Of a DNA stretch of 64,000 bases, positions 52,625 through 61,500 are shown piece after piece (the stretch's first letter is position 1; each line of letters begins with the position of its first letter). Origin of the DNA: Constrictibacter sp. MBR-5. GTDB lineage: Bacteria > Pseudomonadota > Alphaproteobacteria > JAJUGE01. The position numbers and the translations under genes are program-made. Location of the stretch: NCBI RefSeq assembly GCF_040549485.1, contig NZ_JBEPTK010000006.1, positions 248,001 through 312,000 on the forward strand, read 5' to 3'. The notes beneath the pieces were generated by a model. It had not been told where the DNA came from, did not search any database, and saw only the letters and a program-made list of their open reading frames with translations.

Positions 52625-53788
52625 CTACCAGTCGCGCCAGACCGGCAATTCCTTCGCCTTCTCCAGGGCGGAGACGCGGGCCGATTGCCAGCCTTTCACG
52701 AATTCCTCTTCCGGGCGGCCCTTCGCCTCGGCCGCGTAGGTCTTCCACGCTTTCGCCAAGACATCCTGGCGCGCGAGGTTCGCCTCGTTGTTGGCCTGAT
52801 GTGCGTCCGTCCACATTCCGGCCTCCTTGTAGTAGCGGACGGCGCCCTCGTGGACCGGAACGACCCAGTCGAGCCTCTGATTGTCACGGCGCCAACCGTC
52901 GGCGCCCGGCGCCGCATCCTTGTAGGACTCGTACAGGTCGAAGATGGCCTTCGTCATGGCATAGGCCGTGTCGGCGTCCATGTGGTCGTAGCTCATCAGC
53001 ACGGGATAGGGGTAGGTCGCCGCTTCGAGCGGCTTCTCCTTGCTGAGCCCGACGCCCTCGGTGCAGAGGTGCTTCACGTAATAGGGTCCGGCTTCCATCA
53101 GGCGCTTCCAGCCCGCTTCGTCGCCGTGCGGCGCGCCGGCGAAAGTCGCACCGCGCGGGCTCGCTTCGAGCTTGCGCACATTCCCGGTGATCGTCGACCC
53201 GAACGCCGCATCGGCCTGGTTGTTGACGATCGAATCGGCTGCGGCGGTCGCGCCCGGAAAGTCGACCCTGATGACGTCGTCCCACTCCAGGTCGGCGAAG
53301 CGCATATAGACGTAGAGATTGTAGTTGAGGCCGGGCGCACCACGGATGATCGAGACGCGCTTGCCCTTCAGGTCGTAGGCCGTCTTCACGCCGAGATCCC
53401 CCGCGGCGTAGGGCACGAGGCAGTAGTCGCCGAGAGACATCGCCACCGTCCGCAGCCGCTGCGGCCCCCAGTCGGGGTGCGCGAACTCGAAGACGCCCTC
53501 CTGCGCCATGTAGGTGCCGATCCCATTGGCGGCGAAGTCCGCCTTCTTGTCGCGGACCGGGACCAGCCGAGACAGATCGTTCTTGCCGGGCAGCACGCGC
53601 AACGTGATGCCCATCTGGTTCTTGAGAGCGCTGCCGATGGCGACCGCTTGGCCATAGCCGCTCGACGTCGTCTCGTAGGCGGTCCACGCGAGCGTCCGCG
53701 GCAGGCCGGCGGCCCCCGCGGTCCCGGCGACGAAGGTCGACAGGGCGAGCGCAAGCGCCCCACCCAGATGGTGCGAATTCAGCGACAT
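52625..53788 (-). CDS. TAXI-family TRAP binding protein (upstream copy)
   Basis: A 387-residue periplasmic protein with a signal peptide to about residue 27 (LALALSTFVAGTAGAA). It shares with its neighbour TLAWTAYETTSSGYGQAVAIGSALKNQ, LRVLPGKNDLSRLVPVR, WGPQRLRTV, YDLKGKRVSIIRGAPGLN and PHGDEAGWKRLM. The ligand-contact region differs in places, so the pair may bind different compounds. ATG 53788 follows GGGAGGAG. It heads the TAXI-TAXI-hyuA-hyuB run, and the promoter should lie in the 169 bases shared with the divergent coaBC gene. No membrane partner is present. Confidence 0.88.
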   Translation of the reverse strand: MSLNSHHLGGALALALSTFVAGTAGAAGLPRTLAWTAYETTSSGYGQAVAIGSALKNQMGITLRVLPGKNDLSRLVPVRDKKADFAANGIGTYMAQEGVFEFAHPDWGPQRLRTVAMSLGDYCLVPYAAGDLGVKTAYDLKGKRVSIIRGAPGLNYNLYVYMRFADLEWDDVIRVDFPGATAAADSIVNNQADAAFGSTITGNVRKLEASPRGATFAGAPHGDEAGWKRLMEAGPYYVKHLCTEGVGLSKEKPLEAATYPYPVLMSYDHMDADTAYAMTKAIFDLYESYKDAAPGADGWRRDNQRLDWVVPVHEGAVRYYKEAGMWTDAHQANNEANLARQDVLAKAWKTYAAEAKGRPEEEFVKGWQSARVSALEKAKELPVWRDW

Positions 53789-53957
53789 ATCTCCTCCCGC
53801 GGGCTCCGTTGTGGCTGGAGCTTCCTTCTCAATCGCAGGATGATCGCCCCCGCCAGCCCCCGGAGTCAAACCACCCCCGGGCCCCATCCGGAAGCCCGAC
53901 TTGCGGCAATGACGCGGGACGCCTAGCTTTGCCGCATCCAACAGTCGGAGACCGCAC

Positions 53958-55172
53958 GTGCTCGAAGGCAAGCGCATCCTCCTGGTGATCGCCGGAGGCA
54001 TCGCGGCTTACAAGAGCCTCGACCTGATACGGCGCCTGCGCGAACGCGGGGCGTCGGTGCGGTGCATCCTCACCAAGGGTGGTGCCGAATTCGTCACGCC
54101 GCTCGCCGTCGCCGCGCTCAGCGAGGAGAAAGTCTATCAGCACCTGTTCTCGCTGACCGACGAGAACGAGATGGGCCATATCCGCCTGTCGCGCGAAGCA
54201 GACTTGGTCCTGGTGGCGCCGGCCACCGCCGACATCATGGCCAGGATGGCAGCCGGCATCTGCGACGACCTGGCGACAACGGCCCTGCTCGCCACCGACA
54301 AGCCGGTGATGGTCGCCCCCTCGATGAATGTCATGATGTGGGGCCACCTCGCGACGCAGGCCAATCTGGCGACGCTGGAGAAGCGTGGCGTGCTGCGCGT
54401 GGGGCCGGGCTCCGGCGACCTCGCCTGCGGCGAAGTCGGTTCCGGCCGCCTCGCCGAGGTGATGGACATCGTCCGGGCCGTGGAATCCTTCTTCGACGCG
54501 TCCGCTGGCCCCCGCCCCCTCTCCGGGCGCCGGGCGATCGTGACCAGCGGACCGACATGGGAGGCGATCGATCCGGTCCGCTACATCGCGAACCGATCCT
54601 CGGGCAAGCAGGGCCACGCCATCGCTGCGGCGCTGGCGAAACTCGGCGCGGAGACGGTTCTGGTCTCCGGACCCAGCCGGGAACCCGATCCTCAGGGCGT
54701 GAGGGTGATCCACATCGAGTCCGCACGCGAGATGCGCGACGCCTGTTTCACCGCACTGCCGGCCGACATCGCCGTCTGCGCCGCCGCCGTTGCCGACTGG
54801 CGGCCGGCAGAGGCCGCCGGCCAGAAAATGAAGAAGAACGGCGATGCCCCTGCACCGCTCGCCCTGACCGAGAACCCGGACATCCTCGCCAGCCTGTCGC
54901 AGGCGGAGAACCGACGCCCGCGCCTGGTCGTCGGGTTCGCCGCGGAGACGGAGAACGTCGTCGCCTATGCCCAGGCGAAGCGCGCGCGGAAGGGCTGCGA
55001 CTGGATCCTCGCCAACGACGTCGCGCCGGGTACGGGCACCTTCGGCGGCGCCAGCAACACCATCCATCTGATCACCGCCGAAACCGTCGAGGACTGGCCG
55101 ACCATGTCGAAGGAAGCGGTCGCCGGACGCTTGGCGGAGCGTATCGCGGCCGCCTTCGGCAGGCCGGCGTGA
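53958..55172 (+). CDS. coaBC: Bifunctional phosphopantothenoylcysteine decarboxylase/synthetase
   Basis: A 404-residue coenzyme A biosynthesis enzyme. The CoaC domain (about 1-180) is an FMN decarboxylase with [44 protein letters not shown], the substrate-clamp PSMNVMMW and [13 protein letters not shown]. The CoaB domain (about 188-404) couples cysteine to phosphopantothenate using CTP, with [27 protein letters not shown] and KMKKN. GTG 53958 follows GGAG and fits homologues. It overlaps dut by 4 bases (GTGA), a common alphaproteobacterial arrangement. Both halves look intact. Confidence 0.96.
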   Translation: MLEGKRILLVIAGGIAAYKSLDLIRRLRERGASVRCILTKGGAEFVTPLAVAALSEEKVYQHLFSLTDENEMGHIRLSREADLVLVAPATADIMARMAAGICDDLATTALLATDKPVMVAPSMNVMMWGHLATQANLATLEKRGVLRVGPGSGDLACGEVGSGRLAEVMDIVRAVESFFDASAGPRPLSGRRAIVTSGPTWEAIDPVRYIANRSSGKQGHAIAAALAKLGAETVLVSGPSREPDPQGVRVIHIESAREMRDACFTALPADIAVCAAAVADWRPAEAAGQKMKKNGDAPAPLALTENPDILASLSQAENRRPRLVVGFAAETENVVAYAQAKRARKGCDWILANDVAPGTGTFGGASNTIHLITAETVEDWPTMSKEAVAGRLAERIAAAFGRPA

Positions 55173-55621
55173 CGCCGGTCGCCGTCGAGGTCGAAAGGCT
55201 GGACCATGCGCGCGACCTGCCCCTGCCGGCCTATGCGACGCCGCAGGCGGCCGGCATGGATCTTCTCGCGGCCGTCGACGCTCCCGTCCATCTCGCGCCC
55301 GGCGCGCGGGCGCTGATCCCCACGGGACTTCGCATCGCCCTCCCCGAAGGCTATGAGGCTCAGGTTCGGCCGCGCTCCGGCCTTGCGCTGCGACACGGGG
55401 TCACGGTGCTGAACAGCCCGGGCACGATCGACGCCGACTATCGGGGCGAGATCGGCGTCATTCTCGCGAATTTCGGCGAGACGGCGTGCACCATCGACCG
55501 GGGAATGCGCATCGCTCAACTCGTCGTGGCTCCCGTTTCCCATGTCCGGTGGGTCGCGACCGAAACGCTCGACGAAACCCCGCGCGGCCAAGGTGGTTTC
55601 GGATCGACCGGGTTTCGCTGA
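55169..55621 (+). CDS. dut: dUTP diphosphatase
   Basis: A 150-residue trimeric dUTPase that converts dUTP to dUMP. The five motifs are visible: [46 protein letters not shown] and the C-terminal P-loop-like [11 protein letters not shown]. The GTG start at 55169 lies within the coaBC stop, so translation is coupled. Length is standard. The acyl-CoA dehydrogenase gene starts about 100 bases downstream. Confidence 0.96.
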   Translation: MTPVAVEVERLDHARDLPLPAYATPQAAGMDLLAAVDAPVHLAPGARALIPTGLRIALPEGYEAQVRPRSGLALRHGVTVLNSPGTIDADYRGEIGVILANFGETACTIDRGMRIAQLVVAPVSHVRWVATETLDETPRGQGGFGSTGFR

Positions 55622-55724
55622 CTTACGTCGGCAGAAAGCGCCTGAGGCGCTTGCACCGCGCGGCTTCCGCACCATAATCGCCGCCCAAGACTGGACATAT
55701 CCCCTTAGCGCCGGAGACCCGCGC

Positions 55725-56885
55725 ATGGCAGCCACTGGCTTCCGCTTTCCGAAAGTCGACCTGGGCCCCGAAGCGGAACAACTCCGCGCCGACGTCAGGG
55801 CTTTTCTGGCGGAAGAACTCGCCTCCGGCGGCTTCACCCCGATGGCGGACTCCTGGACGTCGGGCTACTCCGCCGAGTTCAGCCGCAAGCTGGGTGCCAA
55901 GGGTTGGTTGGGCATGACGTGGCCGAAGCAGTATGGCGGCCATGAGCTGACCGCGCTCGATCGCTACGTCGTCACCGAGGAACTGCTGTCGGCGGGCGCT
56001 CCGGTCGCTCTGCACTGGATCGCCGATCGCCAGAGCGGTCCGCTCCTGCTTCGCTTCGGCACCGAGGAGCAGCGGCAGTCGATCCTGCCGCGCATCGTCC
56101 GCGGCGAATGCTATTTCTGCATCGGCATGAGCGAACCGGACTCCGGGTCCGACCTCGCCTCGCTGCGGTCGAGCGGCAAGCGGGTCGATGGCGGCTGGCT
56201 GGTCACCGGTCGGAAGATCTGGACCAGCGGCGCGCACCTCTGCGACTACATGATCGCCCTGATCCGTACGTCGCCGCGCGACGACACGGCCCGCCACGAC
56301 GGCCTCAGCCAGTTCCTGATCGACCTGAAGAGCAAGGGCATCTCGATCCGCCCGATCAGCAACATCGCGGGCGAAGCGCATTTCAATGAGGTCCTGTTCG
56401 AGGACGTGTTCGTGCCGGACTCGATGGTCGTCGGCAACATCGGCGACGGCTGGAAGCAGGTGGTCAGCGAACTCGCCTTCGAACGCAGCGGCCCGGAACG
56501 CTTCCTCAGCAGCTTCGTCGTCCTGCGCGAAGGCCTGCGCGAGATCGGCGAAATGCCGAACGACGGCGCTGCCGGCAGCATCGGCAGGCTGGTGGCCCAA
56601 CTGAAGGCACTGCGGCGCATGTCGCTCGGCGTAAACGGCCTGCTGCAGGCGGGAGAATCCCCCGTCGCCGCCGCGGCACTCGTCAAGGAGGTGGGCACCC
56701 GGTACGAGCGGACCGTGTTGGAAGACATGCGTCAGCACATCCCGTACCGCCCGGCCGGCCAGTCTCCGGACGCCTATGCGTCCGTCCTGCGCGACGGCAT
56801 CCTGCACGTTCCATCCGCGACCATCCGCGGTGGCACGAACGAAGTCCTCAAGGGCATCGTCGCCCGCGAACTCGGCCTGCGCTGA
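55725..56885 (+). CDS. Acyl-CoA dehydrogenase subunit (first of a pair)
   Basis: A 386-residue FAD acyl-CoA dehydrogenase family protein. It shows GWLGMTWPKQYGG, the flavin/substrate loop CIGMSEPDSGSDLAS, WLVTGRKIWTSGAH and a C-terminal TIRGGTNEVLKGIVARELGLR. Canonical enzymes of the MCAD type have a catalytic Glu in an E-G-T motif here; this protein has G-G-T, so the base must lie elsewhere or be supplied by the partner. The next gene encodes a second, shorter family member 37 bases downstream. Such pairs form alpha2-beta2 enzymes for steroid side chains and other bulky acyl-CoAs. Substrate is unknown. Confidence 0.88.
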   Translation: MAATGFRFPKVDLGPEAEQLRADVRAFLAEELASGGFTPMADSWTSGYSAEFSRKLGAKGWLGMTWPKQYGGHELTALDRYVVTEELLSAGAPVALHWIADRQSGPLLLRFGTEEQRQSILPRIVRGECYFCIGMSEPDSGSDLASLRSSGKRVDGGWLVTGRKIWTSGAHLCDYMIALIRTSPRDDTARHDGLSQFLIDLKSKGISIRPISNIAGEAHFNEVLFEDVFVPDSMVVGNIGDGWKQVVSELAFERSGPERFLSSFVVLREGLREIGEMPNDGAAGSIGRLVAQLKALRRMSLGVNGLLQAGESPVAAAALVKEVGTRYERTVLEDMRQHIPYRPAGQSPDAYASVLRDGILHVPSATIRGGTNEVLKGIVARELGLR

Positions 56886-56922
56886 TACGGCGCCGATCAA
56901 CGAATAAGTCGAAAGAAGACAG

Positions 56923-57981
56923 ATGAACGACAGCGACAATCTTATCGTCGATACGGCCACCAAGCTCCTGCAGGACCTGTCCACGCCGAGCATCATCAAT
57001 GACGCTGAGGCGGGGAAATGGCCCGGGGGGTTGTGGGATGCCCTCGAAGAGTCCGGCCTGACGCTGACCTGGGTCTCCGACGAACTTGGCGGTGCCGGGG
57101 CCGAGGTATCGGACGGGTTCGCCGTGCTGAAAGTGGCCGGGCTGTTCACGGCCCCTGTCCCGCTCGCCGAGACGTTGCTCGCCGGGTGGCTGCTCGGCCA
57201 GGCCGGAATGAACGTTCCCGCCGGACCGATGACGGCCGGACCTGTCTACGCCGACGCATCGATCGACCTCAACGGCGGCAAGCTGACGGGCAGCGCGCGT
57301 CACCTGCCCTTCGCGCGCTCCGCCAAGCACATCGCCCTGATCGTCCGCGACGGCGGCACGCCGAAGGTTGCACTGGTCGCGGCGGCCGACTGCGCGATCG
57401 CCCACGGCGTCAGCCTCGCCGGCGAACCGCGCGACGATGTCTCGTTCGACGGGGTGACGCCGCTGAAGGTCTCGCCCGCACCAGCCGGACTGGACGAGAC
57501 GCGCCTCGCCATGGTCGGTGCCGCCATGCGATCGGTGCAGATGGCCGGTGCCCTGCAGAAAATTCTGGACCAGTCGGTGCAGTACGCGACCGAGCGCGTG
57601 CAGTTCGGCCGCCCCATCGGCAAGTTCCAGGCCATCCAGCATTCGCTGGCCGAGTTGGCCGGCGAAGTCGCTGCCGCGGGTGCCGCAGCCGATGCCGCGG
57701 CAGAAGCCGTGGCGCGTGGCGCCTTCGACGATGCGGACGTCGCCGACATCGCGACCGCAAAGATCCGGGTGGGCGAAGCCGCGAGCACCGGGTCGGCGAT
57801 CGCCCATCAGGTGCACGGCGCGATGGGCTTCACCTACGAACACTCGCTGCATCACGCCACCCGCCGGCTTTGGGCATGGCGCGACGAGTTCGGCAACGAG
57901 GCACAGTGGTCGATCCGCCTGGGCCACCTGGTGGCGAAGCGCGGCGCCGACGATCTGTGGCCGTTCATTACCGGGGCCTGA
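56923..57981 (+). CDS. Acyl-CoA dehydrogenase subunit (second of a pair)
   Basis: A 352-residue, diverged acyl-CoA dehydrogenase family protein. The N-terminal part has WPGGLWDALEESGLTLTWVSDELGGAGAE. The C-terminal domain has QYATERVQFGRPIGKFQAIQHSLAEL and HQVHGAMGFTYEHSLHHATRRLWAWRDEFG. The middle flavin-loop region is shortened and lacks the usual S-E-P-x-x-G-S-D. This is typical of the small partner in heteromeric enzymes related to FadE26/27 and ChsE1/E2. ATG 56923 has a moderate AAAGAAG site. A strong terminator follows. Confidence 0.86.
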   Translation: MNDSDNLIVDTATKLLQDLSTPSIINDAEAGKWPGGLWDALEESGLTLTWVSDELGGAGAEVSDGFAVLKVAGLFTAPVPLAETLLAGWLLGQAGMNVPAGPMTAGPVYADASIDLNGGKLTGSARHLPFARSAKHIALIVRDGGTPKVALVAAADCAIAHGVSLAGEPRDDVSFDGVTPLKVSPAPAGLDETRLAMVGAAMRSVQMAGALQKILDQSVQYATERVQFGRPIGKFQAIQHSLAELAGEVAAAGAAADAAAEAVARGAFDDADVADIATAKIRVGEAASTGSAIAHQVHGAMGFTYEHSLHHATRRLWAWRDEFGNEAQWSIRLGHLVAKRGADDLWPFITGA

Positions 57982-58005
57982 TCACCGCTCCGGGCTGAAA
58001 TGACG

Positions 58006-58037
58006 AGGGCGCCGCTCCCGGCCGGGAGCGGCGCCCT
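58006..58037. terminator. Bidirectional terminator between the dehydrogenase and bcs operons
   Basis: AGGGCGCCGCTCCC and its complement form a perfect 14-bp stem with a GGCC loop, followed on the plus strand by TTCTCTTC. It lies 24 bases after the dehydrogenase stop and 27 bases from the bcsD stop on the other strand, so it can end both convergent transcripts, though its tail is better for the plus strand. Confidence 0.8.
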
Positions 58038-58064
58038 TTCTCTTCGCCGACGGATGCAGTGAGA

Positions 58065-58532
58065 TCAGCCGTGCCGGCCGTAGAGCATCACGATCGGCTT
58101 GTACGGTGAGTCCGGCAGTTCGGCATGCCGCGCGCGCAGGCCGCGTCCGCCCAATGCGTTCAGCCACTCGGTATAGAGACCTTCCAGAACCGGTACGAAC
58201 CAAGTGTCCGGAGCGTTCTGGTACATCGGGACCATCGGATAGGCGCCGTGGACAACCTTCAGATGCGGCCCCGCCTCCTCGATCTCGACCCATCCCCAAT
58301 CGATCTGCCACAGGACCCGGTTGATCTCGGAAACCAGATCCGGCAGCGACGTGCAGTCCGGCAGGGGCAGCGACCGTGCCACGCGTGTGCCGACACGGAA
58401 CAGGAAGTCCTCGGCGGCGGATGCTTCGACCTGATCGTAGAACTCCGCCACCATCTCGGTCAGAAAGGCGCGCCATTGCTCGGCGCAGCTCCGCTGGCCG
58501 TAATAGTGAAGGCTTGACTGCACGTCGGTCAT
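58065..58532 (-). CDS. bcsD: Cellulose synthase subunit BcsD
   Basis: A 155-residue protein of the BcsD/AxCesD family. In Komagataeibacter BcsD forms a periplasmic octameric ring that guides glucan chains and helps cellulose crystallise. The diagnostic central and C-terminal regions are present: INRVLWQIDWGWVEIEE, LKVVHGAYP and TWFVPVLEGLYTEWLNALGG, ending YKPIVMLYGRHG. No signal peptide is seen, as for other BcsD proteins. ATG 58532 follows GGGGGA. It is the last gene of the bcs operon, 29 bases after bcsC, and its presence points to a type I-like cellulose system. Confidence 0.88.
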   Translation of the reverse strand: MTDVQSSLHYYGQRSCAEQWRAFLTEMVAEFYDQVEASAAEDFLFRVGTRVARSLPLPDCTSLPDLVSEINRVLWQIDWGWVEIEEAGPHLKVVHGAYPMVPMYQNAPDTWFVPVLEGLYTEWLNALGGRGLRARHAELPDSPYKPIVMLYGRHG

Positions 58533-58561
58533 AGATCGGCTTCCCCCCGGCGTACGGATTC

Positions 58562-61500
58562 TCAGCGATCCCCGCCGAGCGTGTGACGCAGATAGATCAG
58601 GCCGGTCGCCTCGAACCAGTCGGCCGCACTGTCCATGCTCGCGGCTGCGCCGATCGACGTCTGACGGTTGACCTCATACTCGATCTGGCCGCGGACGTTC
58701 AGACCGATGCCGGTGTCGTCCTCGGCGGCATAGGTCGTGATCGCACTCGCATCGGTCCGTGCCCGATCCTCGAGCGCAGCCTGGGCGCCGCTGTCGTGCG
58801 GGAACACCGGCGTCGCGTCTTCCTCCCAATCCTGGATGCCAATGGCACCGCCAATCATGTAGGTGACACGATCCCGCCGTGCGATGTACTCCGCCGGCAC
58901 CGAGAAGGACACGTAGCTCTGCGGACTGAAGTAACCGCCGTGTCCCATCGTGAAGTAACGCAGATTCTTGTCGTAGGTGAAGTAGCTCAGGCTACCCCCG
59001 ACCTTCAGTTCCTCGTCCCGGCGCTGGATGAACCGGTAATAGGCGCCGAGATTCATCTCGAACATGTCGTTCGTCTCGGTGTCCTCGCCCTGCAGCTTGT
59101 AGTAGGCACCGTTGACATAGGCGCCGACGGCGCCGTCGTCATAGTTCAACTCCACCCGACCGCCCCTCCGGGTCACGCCACCCCAGGTGAGATCCTCGGT
59201 CCTCGCGTCTTCGGCGCCCGCATAGGACAGAAGGCTGTCGGTCACGGCGCGCTGCTCGAGCGTGAACTTCAGGCCGATATTCTGGTCCAACATCGGCGCA
59301 AAGCTTACGCCGCCGACCGGGTTGATCAGGTCGAAGCCGAGCGGAGTGACGCCGAGGTCGACCGAGAACGCATCGATCCCGTAGCCGACGTTGACGCCGA
59401 CACCCGCGGCGTCCTGTTTGCCCGGATCGAGCAGAGGCAGCAGGGGATTGAGGCCAAAGCGGTCGAGATCGCCGCTGCTGACGTTGCCCGCATTCAGGTA
59501 GGTCGGCGTCAGCGTCGCGGTCAGTCGCCCCGCCCCGGGGGAGAAGGTCGCCTTCATCGGCGCCTGTATGTCGGTCAGCCGATCCAGGCCGCTGTCGCCG
59601 TCGCGGCCGCGGAAGCGAATCCCGCCTTCGAAGGACGGCCCAGTCTCACGCCGGATCTGGGCGAGGCTGGTCTGGATGTCGCTCATCAGATTGTCGGGTT
59701 GCCGCTGCACCCGCGAGGCCGGATCGATGAACGGCGGCACGTAGCCGTCGCCCGCCGGCGAGGGATAGGTCTGCGGCGGGCGGGCCTGCGCCTGCCGGGC
59801 GGCAGGCGCGGGAGCGCCATAGCTGCCAGTCGGCGGCACGTACGGGACATAGGCCGCCGGATAGCTCCCCTGGCTCTGCAGGTAGGGCGGCATCGCCGGG
59901 TCGGCACTGGTGTTGGGCGTGCGTCCCGAAACCGACGGCGGCGGCGGAAGCACGTAGGCCAGATCCACCCGCGGATCGGCCGAGGCGATCTGCACGGGCT
60001 TCGCGCTGGATGCCGTCTGCGGCCCGGCTTCCGCCGGAAGCGCCGCCTGGGGACGCGAGAAGGGATTACGTCCTGCACCCGCAGGGCGGAACGGATTGGC
60101 GTTGCCCGCAGTCGGCACGGCGGGCGAGAGGGTGCGGAACGGATTGTTCGGCAACGGCACCCGGCCCGCCGGCGAGGCCATCGAGGTGGTCGCCGCGGCG
60201 ATCTCCTGTTCGCGCAGTGCCCGTGCCGTCTCCAGCGACTTACGCGCCGTTGCCATATCCCCCTCGGAGCGCGCCACTTCTCCGACGAGGTAATAGAGGC
60301 GGGGCTCGCGCGGATACCATTCCAACGCCCGCCCCAGGAGGCTGGTCGCGTAATCATGGTCGCGCGACGCGATCGCGGCGCCGACGGCCCCACGGATCAC
60401 GTTCAGGTCGGTCGGGTTCAGCTCCAACGCCGTCGAATAGACCGACCGCGCCTCTTCGGTATAGCCCGCTGTCCCGTAGACCCGCCCCAACGCCATCAGC
60501 AGGTTCACATTGTTCGGATCCTGGGCGAGATGCGGATAGAGGATGTCGTAGGCGTCGGCATAGGCGCCCGCCTCGCGCGCACGGTCTGCCTGCATCACCG
60601 CCAGGTCCGCCGACTTGCCGGCGAGCTCGCGACGTTCCCGCGCCGTCATCGTCGCGTTCTGCTCGAGCGAGCGGATCCAGGCGGCGGCTTCGGCCTCCTG
60701 GCCCGACTTGAGCAGGACGTTCACATACTGAAGCTGCGTCTCCGGCTTCGCGTTGCCACCCGAGACGTGCGGCCGGAGGATCGCGAGTGCACGCCGGCTG
60801 TCCCCGACATCCGCCATAGCGCTGGCGACGCGTGCCGTCTTGTCGACGGTCTGGGGCGGCAGGCGGTAGAGCTCGTCCAGGATCCGCTGCGACTCGCGCG
60901 GCAGGCCGGCCTCGGCGAAGGCCTTCGCCCGGTTGATCTGCGCCTTCATGTATGTCCGGTAGCGCAGATCGCGCATCGCGGAGGTCTGGCTTGCGACGGG
61001 GACGCGGTCGAGGGCGTAGATCGCCTCCGTCGACATCTCCTGTTCGTCGTACCAGATGGCGGCCGCATGCAGCGCCGCCGGGGTCGTACCCGGCGCGTCG
61101 ACCATCGACTGCACCATCTCGCGCGCCTGGCCTCGCTCGCCCTGGCGTGCCAGGAAGCGGGCGAAATCGAGCCGCACCCAGGGGTTTGACGGGTCCGATA
61201 CGACCGCATCCTGGTAGATGCGGAACGCCGCGTCGCCCTCTCCCGCAAGTTCGTACTGCTTGGCCTGCATCCGCAGGACCTCGGCACGGCCTTCGGCACC
61301 GAGCCCCGCACTGCCGACGTTCGTACGGTCGAGCCGCGACGACAGCGCGAGCGCCGCATCCGTGCGATTCTGAGCCACATAGAGATTGAACAGGCCGCTG
61401 ATCGCCTGAACGTCGTTCGGATCACGCTGCAGGACAGCCTGGTACTCGCGTTCGGCCGCATCGTCCTTGCCCTGACGCACCAGGACATCGGCCAGCGCAC

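Noticed and set aside
58583-61189. An 868-codon plus-strand frame opposite bcsC
   Set aside because: The bcsC strand has a signal peptide, TPRs and a beta-barrel, while the opposite frame has no domain.
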